The position numbers and the translations under genes were made by a program. DNA of 21,997 bases from Mycobacterium paraffinicum (GTDB taxonomy: Bacteria > Actinomycetota > Actinomycetes > Mycobacteriales > Mycobacteriaceae), in NCBI RefSeq assembly GCF_001907675.1, contig NZ_MPNT01000058.1, positions 1 to 21,997 of the forward strand, given 5' to 3'. Under the pieces are notes generated by a model. The model was not told where the DNA came from and made no database searches. It saw only the letters and a program-made list of their open reading frames with translations. Below are positions 8,856-14,274 of this stretch, one piece after another (the first letter of the stretch is position 1; the number at the start of each line of letters is the position of its first letter).

Positions 8856-8879
8856 GGCCGTCGCGTCGATGCGACGACC
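8856..8879 (-). promoter_or_regulatory. Hexaloop stem-loop, candidate ANTAR target, in the GAF-ANTAR 5' region
   Basis: Read on the minus strand, GGTCGTCGC and GCGACGGCC pair over 9 bp (one G-U) and close a six-base loop ATCGAC. ANTAR-binding hairpins carry hexaloops with A at position 1 and G at position 4, and this loop has both. It lies about 160 nt before the ATG at 8694. ANTAR sites normally come as two such hairpins, and a convincing partner was not found nearby, so this remains a candidate. Confidence 0.4.
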
Positions 8880-8977
8880 GCGTGATCATCTTCCGTCCCA
8901 CTGAATACACGTAACGCGCTCGGAATAAACAGTTTTGGTCGCGGTCGCCGACTTTCATGCCGCCACGCACCCGATCT

Positions 8978-8997
8978 TCGGGGACAAGCCGTCCTAC
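8978..8997 (+). promoter_or_regulatory. DosR-like box upstream of the FAD oxidoreductase
   Basis: The left half, TCGGGGAC, matches the DosR half-site well. The right half, GTCC, is displaced by one base (GGAC-N5-GTCC rather than N4). It agrees with the stronger acg-proximal box (read on that gene's strand) at 15 of 20 positions. However, it overlaps the -10 element, an unusual place for an activator site. Confidence 0.3.
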
Positions 8998-9000
8998 ACT
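8995..9000 (+). promoter_or_regulatory. -10 element for a leaderless transcript
   Basis: TACACT fits the mycobacterial TANNNT -10 consensus. Transcription would start about 7 nt downstream, that is on or next to the GTG start codon at 9008, with no room for a ribosome binding site. Leaderless mRNAs are common in mycobacteria. No clear -35 is visible. Confidence 0.5.
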
Positions 9001-9007
9001 CGGATTG

Positions 9008-10318
9008 GTGACCTCAATCGTGATCGTTGGCAGCGGCTTCACCGGATTCACTTGCGCACATCGTTTGGCCCGCATTCTGCGCCGACGGCGCGCGCGGGTC
9101 GACATCACGATCATCTCCCCGGTGGACTACATGCTCTACACGCCGTTGTTGCCCGACGTCGCCGGCGGGGTGGTCGACGCCCGCTTCGTCGCGATCCCGC
9201 TGGCGAACACCCTCAAAGGCGTGCACGCCGTGCGCGGGCGCGTGGATGGCGTGGACTTCGACCGGCACACGCTGGCCTGGCGCGATCCGGAGGAGCGCAA
9301 CCACACCATGTCCTGGGACCGGCTGGTGCTCACGCCCGGTTCGGTGACGCGGTTGTTCGACGTGCCGGGGCTGGCGACCCGCGCGCGCGGGCTGAAGACC
9401 ACCGCCGAGGCCCTTTACCTGCGAGACCATTTCGTGGAGCAGCTTGAGCTGGCCAACATAGAGGACGACCCGCGGGTGGCGGCGGCGCGGCGCACGGTCG
9501 TCGTGGTCGGCGCCTCCTATTCGGGCACCGAGTTGGTGGCGCAGCTGCGCGCGCTGGCCGACGCGGCCGCCAAGCAGATGCGCTTCGACCCCGCCGACGT
9601 CAAGTTCCTGCTGCTCGACCTGGCCGAGCAGGTGATGCCGGAAGTGGGCAAGAAGCTCGGTGACGCCGCGCAGAAGGTGCTCCGCCGGCGCGGCATCGAC
9701 GTCCGGCTTGGCGTGACACTCAAGGAGGCGCACGCCGATCACGTTGTGCTCAGCGATGATTCGCGCGTCGAGACCCGCACGATCGCGTGGGTGACCGGTG
9801 TCACGGGCGCGCCGCTGATCCAGGACCTAGGCTTGCCGACCGAGCGGGGCCGACTCAAAGTCGGGGCGGACCTGCGGGTGCCGGAGCAGCCGGACGTGTT
9901 TGCCGCCGGCGACGCGGCCGCCGTGCCCGACCTGACCCAGCCGGGCAAGGTCACGCCGCCGACCGCCCAGCACGCGACACGGCAGGGCAAGGTGCTGGCC
10001 CGCAACGTGGCGGCCAGCCTCGGTCACGGCACCCCCAAGGAGTACAAGCACCGCAACCTCGGCCTGGTGGTCGACCTGGGACCATGGCATGCGGTGGCCA
10101 ACCCGCTCAACATCCACCTGTCCGGGCTGCCCGCGAAATTCGTGACCCGGGGCTACCACCTGTATGCGATCCCGCGGGGGGTCAACCGGTGGGCGGTGGC
10201 GCTGGCCTACCTGACGGACCTGCTGTTCGACCGGTCGGTCGTGTCCATCGGGTTGTCATCCGAGGAGGACGCACAGTTCGCGGCCAGCGAGGGCATCCCG
10301 ATGCCGAAGACGGGCTGA
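9008..10318 (+). CDS. NAD(P)/FAD-dependent oxidoreductase, type II NADH dehydrogenase-like
   Basis: A 436-aa flavoprotein of the pyridine-nucleotide-disulfide oxidoreductase fold. It has an N-terminal FAD site 'IVIVGSGFTG' (Gly8, Gly10, Gly13), a second dinucleotide site 'VVVVGASYSGTE' around Gly168 and the second FAD contact 'VFAAGDAAA'. The C-terminal segment ('GYHLYAIPRGVNRWAVALAYLTDLLF') resembles the amphipathic membrane-associating end of NDH-2 enzymes, so it may pass electrons from NAD(P)H to quinone at the membrane; it could instead be a soluble reductase. The GTG at 9008 was preferred to the ATG at 8957 because the FAD motif then begins at residue 4, as usual, and a TACACT element sits just upstream. 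It converges with the DUF1360 gene, leaving 5 nt between stops. Confidence 0.85.
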   Translation: MTSIVIVGSGFTGFTCAHRLARILRRRRARVDITIISPVDYMLYTPLLPDVAGGVVDARFVAIPLANTLKGVHAVRGRVDGVDFDRHTLAWRDPEERNHTMSWDRLVLTPGSVTRLFDVPGLATRARGLKTTAEALYLRDHFVEQLELANIEDDPRVAAARRTVVVVGASYSGTELVAQLRALADAAAKQMRFDPADVKFLLLDLAEQVMPEVGKKLGDAAQKVLRRRGIDVRLGVTLKEAHADHVVLSDDSRVETRTIAWVTGVTGAPLIQDLGLPTERGRLKVGADLRVPEQPDVFAAGDAAAVPDLTQPGKVTPPTAQHATRQGKVLARNVAASLGHGTPKEYKHRNLGLVVDLGPWHAVANPLNIHLSGLPAKFVTRGYHLYAIPRGVNRWAVALAYLTDLLFDRSVVSIGLSSEEDAQFAASEGIPMPKTG

Positions 10319-10323
10319 GCGCC

Positions 10324-10860
10324 TCAGCCTTCGGCCGCCTGTTGCGCCCTGGCGTAGGCGAGCTGCAGGAAGTCGGCCCCGGTCAGCACGGTGAAGACGC
10401 CGGCGACCAGGCGGGTGCAGCGCGGCGCGAACACCAGCCCGATGGCGAAGCCGGTCGCCACCCACATGTCCAGGCAGAACGGGCAGGTCAGCAACTCGCC
10501 CAGGCTGTGCCGAAGCGGGCTTTCGTCGCGGACCTCCTCCATGACCTCCGCCGGTCCGCCGCGGCCGGCGAAGCGGGTGAACGGCGCCCGCAACGGGCTC
10601 GTCACCGCATCCTTGGTCAGGGTCCGCGAGAGCTTGTGGGTGCCCAGCGTCACCGTGACCAGGTCCTGGATGCGCCACCGGGTCGGCAACGTGCGCCCGG
10701 TGAGCAGCGCGGCCACCGTCGCGACGGCCACCACGGCGCCGTAGATCGCCAGCACCGCCAGGTAGCCGCCCAACGGGCGGGGCTCGTCGCCGCGGTATTC
10801 GTCCGCCTCGCGCCGCGCGCCGTCGACCACCTGGGCCTTGGCCTCCGCCACCTCTGCCAT
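10324..10860 (-). CDS. DUF1360 membrane protein
   Basis: A 178-aa protein of the DUF1360 family (PF07098 type), function unknown. A hydrophilic N-terminus (about 1-35) is followed by a transmembrane helix ('YLAVLAIYGAVVAVATVAALL'). Then come the family segment 'DLVTVTLGTHKLSRTLTKDAVTSPLRAPF' and, near residue 125, 'LLTCPFCLDMWVATGFAIG', with a Cys-Pro-x-Cys pair at the start of a second helix. Another hydrophobic stretch lies near the C-terminus. The CPxC pair might be redox-active or bind metal (inference). The start at 10860 has a near-perfect ribosome binding site (AAAGGAGAGG). It follows the MerR gene by 73 nt on the same strand, so the two may be co-transcribed. Confidence 0.85.
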   Translation of the reverse strand: MAEVAEAKAQVVDGARREADEYRGDEPRPLGGYLAVLAIYGAVVAVATVAALLTGRTLPTRWRIQDLVTVTLGTHKLSRTLTKDAVTSPLRAPFTRFAGRGGPAEVMEEVRDESPLRHSLGELLTCPFCLDMWVATGFAIGLVFAPRCTRLVAGVFTVLTGADFLQLAYARAQQAAEG

Positions 10861-10933
10861 CGCCTCTCCTTTGTTTGGGACAGCTGGCTGGGTACCCGGT
10901 GTCGGTGAACGCAATCGGCGGACGGCAGGCGCC

Positions 10934-11296
10934 TCAGGCGTCCTGGCGCGAGGACCTCCCGTCTTTCGCGGCCTTTCGCAGGGTCCGGTTGGTGGACAAC
11001 AGGTCGGTGTTGGCCGCCGAGAGCGTCGCGTTGTGGTCCTCGAGCTCGAGGATGCGCGCGATGCCCGCCAGGTTGACGCCGGCGTCGACCAGCTCGCTGA
11101 TCCGCCGGAGCCTGGCCAGGTCGGCGGCGCTGTAGCGCCGCGTCCCGCCATCGCTTCGCGCCGGCGTGACCAGCCCGTACCGTTCGTACAGGCGCAACGA
11201 CTGCACCGCGATGCCGGAAAGTTCGGCGGCCACCGAGATGCCGTACACGCCGTGATCGGGCGCCGGGGCGCCGAAATCGCCGCGTTGGTCGGTCAT
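10934..11296 (-). CDS. MerR-family regulator, HspR-like
   Basis: A 120-aa DNA-binding protein. The N-terminal winged helix-turn-helix reads 'YGISVAAELSGIAVQSLRLYERYGLV' followed by 'GGTRRYSAADLARLRRI', then 'GVNLAGIARILELEDHN' and a short coiled-coil tail. This closely resembles HspR, the repressor of heat-shock genes in actinobacteria, although it is not in a dnaK operon. It is divergent from hsp18, so it is the natural candidate to control hsp18 and itself through the palindrome at 11379-11396. ATG 11296 was chosen with GAGGAG 7 nt upstream; a GTG at 11299 is an alternative. It lacks the cysteines expected of metal-sensing MerR proteins. Confidence 0.87.
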   Translation of the reverse strand: MTDQRGDFGAPAPDHGVYGISVAAELSGIAVQSLRLYERYGLVTPARSDGGTRRYSAADLARLRRISELVDAGVNLAGIARILELEDHNATLSAANTDLLSTNRTLRKAAKDGRSSRQDA

Positions 11297-11333
11297 CACG
11301 CGTCTCCTCGAGAAGCTGCTAGCTCAGGAAATC

Positions 11334-11362
11334 TATCTATCACACTTGCGCCATTGTGTCGA
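11334..11362 (-). promoter_or_regulatory. Putative merR promoter
   Basis: On the minus strand, TCGACA (11362-11357, -35-like) and TAGATA (11339-11334, -10-like) are separated by 17 nt, giving a start near 11327 and a leader of about 30 nt that contains the GAGGAG site. It overlaps the hsp18 promoter on the other strand, so the two would compete or be co-regulated. Confidence 0.35.
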
Positions 11363-11374
11363 CAGTGCTATATC
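11346..11374 (+). promoter_or_regulatory. Putative hsp18 promoter
   Basis: TTGCGC (11346-11351) and TATATC (11369-11374) are separated by 17 nt. Transcription would begin near 11381, inside the 11379-11396 palindrome, giving a leader of about 60 nt. The alternative TAGATT at 11417-11422 would give a very short leader but has no -35 partner. Confidence 0.4.
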
Positions 11375-11378
11375 AAAT

Positions 11379-11396
11379 CTATGTCATTAGACATAG
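11379..11396. promoter_or_regulatory. Perfect palindromic operator between merR and hsp18
   Basis: CTATGTC and GACATAG are perfect inverted arms of 7 nt separated by ATTA. The site is AT-rich within a very GC-rich genome and overlaps the predicted hsp18 transcription start, as expected of a repressor operator. It does not match the HspR HAIR motif (CTTGAGT-N7-ACTCAAG), so if the MerR protein binds here its specificity differs from classical HspR. Confidence 0.6.
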
Positions 11397-11441
11397 GTAA
11401 TTGCCAGACCACAGCCTAGATTGGAGTGAGAGGTGACCACC

Positions 11442-11891
11442 ATGCTGATGCGTACCGACCCGTTCCGTGACCTCGACCGCTTTGCACACCAGGTGTTCGG
11501 TACCGCCGCCCGGCCGGCGGTGATGCCGATGGACGCCTGGCGCCAGGGCGAAGAGTTCGTCGTCGAGTTCGACCTGCCCGGCATCAACGTCGACTCCCTC
11601 GACATCGACATCGAGCGCAACGTCGTGACCGTGCGGGCCGAGCGGCCGGCCGTCGACCCCAACCGGGAGATGCTGGCCACCGAACGCCCCCGCGGGGTGT
11701 TCAGCCGGCAACTCGTTCTCGGCGACAACCTCGATACAGACAAGATCGAGGCGTCCTACCGCGAAGGCGTTCTGCGCCTGAACATTCCGGTGGCCGAGCG
11801 GGCCAAGCCGCGCAAGATCACCGTCGGCCGCGGGGACACGCACGCGGCCATCGACGAGAACGCCTCGCAGCGCGAGGTCATCAACGCCTGA
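11442..11891 (+). CDS. hsp18: Hsp20 small heat-shock protein, 18 kDa antigen type
   Basis: A 149-aa alpha-crystallin-family chaperone that holds unfolding proteins in large oligomers in the cytoplasm. The N-terminus '[20 protein letters not shown]' and core '[20 protein letters not shown]' closely resemble the 18 kDa antigen of M. leprae and its M. avium-group homologues. The alpha-crystallin domain spans about 28-125 and ends with the hallmark 'GVLRLNIPV'. ATG 11442 was chosen by homology, with GAGAGGTG 6 nt upstream; a GTG at 11433 would add three residues and also has a usable GGAG. It is divergent from a HspR-like MerR gene and followed by a strong hairpin. It is distinct from the DosR-regulated HspX (Acr) type. 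Confidence 0.93.
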   Translation: MLMRTDPFRDLDRFAHQVFGTAARPAVMPMDAWRQGEEFVVEFDLPGINVDSLDIDIERNVVTVRAERPAVDPNREMLATERPRGVFSRQLVLGDNLDTDKIEASYREGVLRLNIPVAERAKPRKITVGRGDTHAAIDENASQREVINA

Positions 11892-11901
11892 TCGCCCGCG
11901 G

Positions 11902-11944
11902 GGGCGGCGGCCCGGTCCGTGTGGTTTCACACGGGTCGCCGCCC
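11902..11944 (+). terminator. Strong nested hairpin after hsp18
   Basis: The outer arms GGGCGGCG (11902-11909) and CGCCGCCC (11937-11944) and inner arms CCGTGTG (11917-11923) and CACACGG (11928-11934) close a GTTT loop. There is no U-tract, as is usual for mycobacterial hairpin terminators. It lies 11 nt after the hsp18 stop and could separate hsp18 from the PAS-ANTAR gene or limit read-through. Confidence 0.6.
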
Positions 11945-11977
11945 ACCGCCGGCCCAACGGCATGGAGCGCAGGTGCG

Positions 11978-12658
11978 ATGAAGTGGGAGCTCGACGGTCA
12001 AACGGCCAGCGTCGAATGGGCGTTGGCCGGCGGCGCCGCGCAACCGGCCGGCTGGTTCCGCTTCTACTTCACCGATCAGCGCTGGGAGTGGTCGGAGCAG
12101 GTGCAGCGGATGCACGGCTACGAGCCCGGCACCGTCACGCCCACCACCGAACTGGTGCTCTCACATAAACATCCGGAGGATCGCGGCCAGATCGCGGCGA
12201 CCATCGACCAGATCGTGAACACCCGCCAGGCGTTCAGCACCCGCCATCGGATCGTCGACACCGCCGGCAACGTGCGCCACGTCGTCGTCGTGGGTGACCG
12301 CCTCTTCGACGACGATGGCGACGTGATCGGAACGCACGGCTTCTACATCGACGTCTCCGGGGCGCCGGGGCAGGCGAACGAGGAGCTGGTCAGCGCCAGG
12401 CTCGCGGAGATCAACGAGAACCGCGCCGGCATCGAACAAGCCAAGGGCATGCTGATGCTCGTCTACGGCATCAGCGAGACCGCGGCCTTCGAGTTGCTCA
12501 AATGGCTTTCGCAGGAAGCGAATATCAAACTGCGGCTGCTCGCCGAACAGATCGCCGAGGATTTCCGCGCCGCCGGTGCGCGCCTCGGTGCCCAATCGGA
12601 GTTCGACCATTTGCTGTTGACCGCGCACCAGCGCGTCGCCCAGCCCGGGGGGTCATGA
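11978..12658 (+). CDS. PAS-ANTAR RNA-binding regulator
   Basis: A 226-aa cytoplasmic regulator. A PAS_3-type sensor occupies about 25-135 ('GWFRFYFTDQRWEWSEQVQRMHGYEPG', 'HPEDRGQI', 'RHVVVVGDRLFDDDGDVIGTHGFYID'). A C-terminal ANTAR domain lies at about 150-205 ('NRAGIEQAKGMLMLVYGISETAAFELLKWLS'). It probably binds hexaloop hairpins in target mRNAs in response to a PAS-sensed signal; ligand and targets are unknown. ATG 11978 gives a domain at the normal distance from the N-terminus, with GGAG 10 nt upstream. A longer open frame from 11921 would run through the terminator-like hairpin and is less likely. Its stop codon shares TCATGA (12653-12658) with the convergent acyltransferase gene. Confidence 0.87.
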   Translation: MKWELDGQTASVEWALAGGAAQPAGWFRFYFTDQRWEWSEQVQRMHGYEPGTVTPTTELVLSHKHPEDRGQIAATIDQIVNTRQAFSTRHRIVDTAGNVRHVVVVGDRLFDDDGDVIGTHGFYIDVSGAPGQANEELVSARLAEINENRAGIEQAKGMLMLVYGISETAAFELLKWLSQEANIKLRLLAEQIAEDFRAAGARLGAQSEFDHLLLTAHQRVAQPGGS

Positions 12659-14029
12659 CGACTTGCGGCGCCTCTTGCGCGCGGCCGCGATCAGTTGCGC
12701 CATGCCGTCCTCGATGCCGGCGGCGAGCGCGTCGATGTCGGGCGCGGTGTCGTAATCGGCTGTGATGCCGAAGACGAACGTGTCGGCGTAGCTGAGCATC
12801 GCCACACCGGTGCGCACCTGAAGGGCGATCGGCGGGATCGGCCACAACTCAAGCACCCGACGGCCCATCAGCCGCTGCCGGCTCCGTGGGCCCGGCACGT
12901 TGGTCGCCAACGCCACCACCGCCCGCTGCGGGATTCGCGAAAGCAGGCGAATGGCCCACGCGGACAGCACAAATGGGGTGCGCTTTGCGGCCACCACCAT
13001 CGCACTGCCACCCTCGCTCTGCCCGCTGGCCTTGGCGTGGCTGAGTCGATCATGCACCAGCTTGAGCTGCCGCACCGGGTCCTCCTCGTCGACCGGCAAC
13101 AACGGCAGCATCGCCGAAACCCGGTTGCCCGCGACGTTGAAGTGGTCCACGGCGCGGACCGAAACCGGAACGAGGGTCCGCAGTGAGTCGCGTCCCGGTT
13201 GTTCCCCGCGCGCCAGCATGACGCCGCGATAACTGTGTGTGATCGCGGCCAGCGCAACGTCATTCAGCGTGACCCCGAACGTCCGGGCCACCTTGTGCAT
13301 GTCCGTCAACCTGGCGCGGGCCGCGCTGTACCGCCGCATCGCGGTCACCGGCCCGCGCAGCGACGAGTCGGGGGCGGGGTGCAGCAACCCGGCTGCCAAC
13401 TCGGCCGCGCCGATCGCCGCGTGTTCGGCCGCGCTCACCGCACCGAACGCGCTGCGACCGAGGCCGCTCACCCAGCTCAACGGGTTGAGGCTCACCTTGG
13501 CCGAACCCGATCCGGTCGGCTTCCTCGCGGCGCCGACGTCGGCGGCGAACGTGTCGCCGTCAGCGTCGTCGCTGAACTTCGACAGCAGCTGCGTGGTGGC
13601 GATGCCGTCGGCGATGCAGTGGTGAATCTTGGTCAGCACCGCCCATCGATTTCCGCTGAGCCCCTCGATGATCCAGCACTCCCACAGCGGGCGCTCGCGA
13701 TCGAGCCGGCGCTCCATCAACGACGCGATCAACTCGAACAGCTCCGCGTCGCCACCGGGATGCGGCAGGGCGATGCGGTGCAGATGGCGCGCGAGATCGA
13801 AGTGCGGGTCATCCACCCAGTTCGGCGGGCGCAGGTCGAGCGGATGGGTCCGCAGCACCTGCGTGCAGCGCGGGATCGTCGCGATCCGTTCGGCGAACGA
13901 CTCGAAGAACTCCTGGTACGTCGGCGCCGGCCCCTCCACGATCGATACCCCGCCCACCGCGAGGCTCACGTGCGGATCGGAATCCTCGACCTCGAGGAAA
14001 CCGGCGTCCAGCGCCGTCAATTGGTCCAC
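12653..14029 (-). CDS. Wax ester synthase / diacylglycerol acyltransferase (WS/DGAT)
   Basis: A 458-aa membrane-associated acyltransferase that transfers acyl-CoA to diacylglycerol (making triacylglycerol) or to fatty alcohols. The N-terminus 'MDQLTALDAGFLEVE' is characteristic, and the active-site motif HHxxxDG is intact as HHCIADG at 136-142. Family motifs 'TNVPGP' and the C-terminal 'DYDTAPDIDALAAGIEDGM' are present. Length matches the 450-470 aa of mycobacterial Tgs proteins. The start is GTG at 14029, with GGAGAG 8 nt upstream. A DosR-like box lies about 33 nt further upstream, in the region shared with ppsA. In mycobacteria such enzymes store lipid during hypoxia; which paralogue this is cannot be decided here. 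Confidence 0.93.
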   Translation of the reverse strand: MDQLTALDAGFLEVEDSDPHVSLAVGGVSIVEGPAPTYQEFFESFAERIATIPRCTQVLRTHPLDLRPPNWVDDPHFDLARHLHRIALPHPGGDAELFELIASLMERRLDRERPLWECWIIEGLSGNRWAVLTKIHHCIADGIATTQLLSKFSDDADGDTFAADVGAARKPTGSGSAKVSLNPLSWVSGLGRSAFGAVSAAEHAAIGAAELAAGLLHPAPDSSLRGPVTAMRRYSAARARLTDMHKVARTFGVTLNDVALAAITHSYRGVMLARGEQPGRDSLRTLVPVSVRAVDHFNVAGNRVSAMLPLLPVDEEDPVRQLKLVHDRLSHAKASGQSEGGSAMVVAAKRTPFVLSAWAIRLLSRIPQRAVVALATNVPGPRSRQRLMGRRVLELWPIPPIALQVRTGVAMLSYADTFVFGITADYDTAPDIDALAAGIEDGMAQLIAAARKRRRKSS

Positions 14030-14061
14030 GGTGCTACTCTCCGCGCCACAATGCGCTGCTG

Positions 14062-14081
14062 GCAGGGCCGTAAGTCCTCAA
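14062..14081 (-). promoter_or_regulatory. DosR-like box between WS/DGAT and ppsA
   Basis: On the minus strand TTGAGGACTTACGGCCCTGC matches the published DosR consensus TTSGGGACTWWAGTCCCSAA at 14 of 20 positions, including GGAC-TTA and the right-half CCC. For WS/DGAT the centre is 42 nt before the GTG. For ppsA it lies about 65 nt before a start predicted from TATCGT at 14125-14130. A weaker plus-strand match at about 14085-14102 would sit near -43 for ppsA. Confidence 0.45.
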
Positions 14082-14124
14082 CTACTGAGGCCAAACGGCG
14101 GCTGTGGCCCCCGGCCTCCGGGCA

Positions 14125-14130
14125 TATCGT
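14125..14130 (+). promoter_or_regulatory. Possible ppsA -10 element
   Basis: TATCGT fits TANNNT and would start transcription near 14137, giving a leader of about 138 nt. No -35 is evident, as expected for an activator-dependent promoter. The DosR-like sequences lie upstream at about -43 and -65. Confidence 0.3.
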
Positions 14131-14215
14131 GAGGGGGGTGACAGGAGATCAATTGAGCAGCGGGGCAGATGCTTTCGCCGCCGCCTCCCGCACGGTCCCG
14201 ACCGCATTGCCCGAT

Positions 14216-14241
14216 CTTCGTCTGCTGCCGCATCGACGAAG
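14216..14241 (+). promoter_or_regulatory. Hairpin in the ppsA leader
   Basis: CTTCGTC (14216-14222) and GACGAAG (14235-14241) are perfect inverted arms, with a short inner TGC/GCA pairing in the 12-nt loop. The structure ends 33 nt before the ppsA ATG. It could influence ppsA translation or be recognised by a protein. There is no U-tract, and the loop does not fit the ANTAR hexaloop pattern. Confidence 0.35.
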
Positions 14242-14274
14242 CGTATTGATGCGCCCCACCGGAAGAAGAACACC

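Larger units (their letters stand above)
8695..9007. other. Divergent 313-nt control region (GAF-ANTAR / FAD oxidoreductase)
   Basis: No gene is seen. It holds the 5' region of the GAF-ANTAR gene (minus strand), including a 9-bp hairpin with a hexaloop at 8856-8879. -10-like elements on the minus strand near 8902-8907 (TATTCA) would give a leader of roughly 200 nt. At the right edge, a DosR-like site (8978-8997) and the TACACT -10 element (8995-9000) serve the plus-strand oxidoreductase. Confidence 0.55.

Noticed and set aside
11442..11891. Calling the small heat-shock protein HspX/Acr (DosR type)
   Set aside because: The N-terminus and core match the 18 kDa antigen type, and no DosR-like box is seen upstream.
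11921..11977. Upstream extension of the PAS-ANTAR gene to 11921
   Set aside because: It would start inside the terminator-like hairpin and adds 19 residues with no domain character or ribosome binding site.
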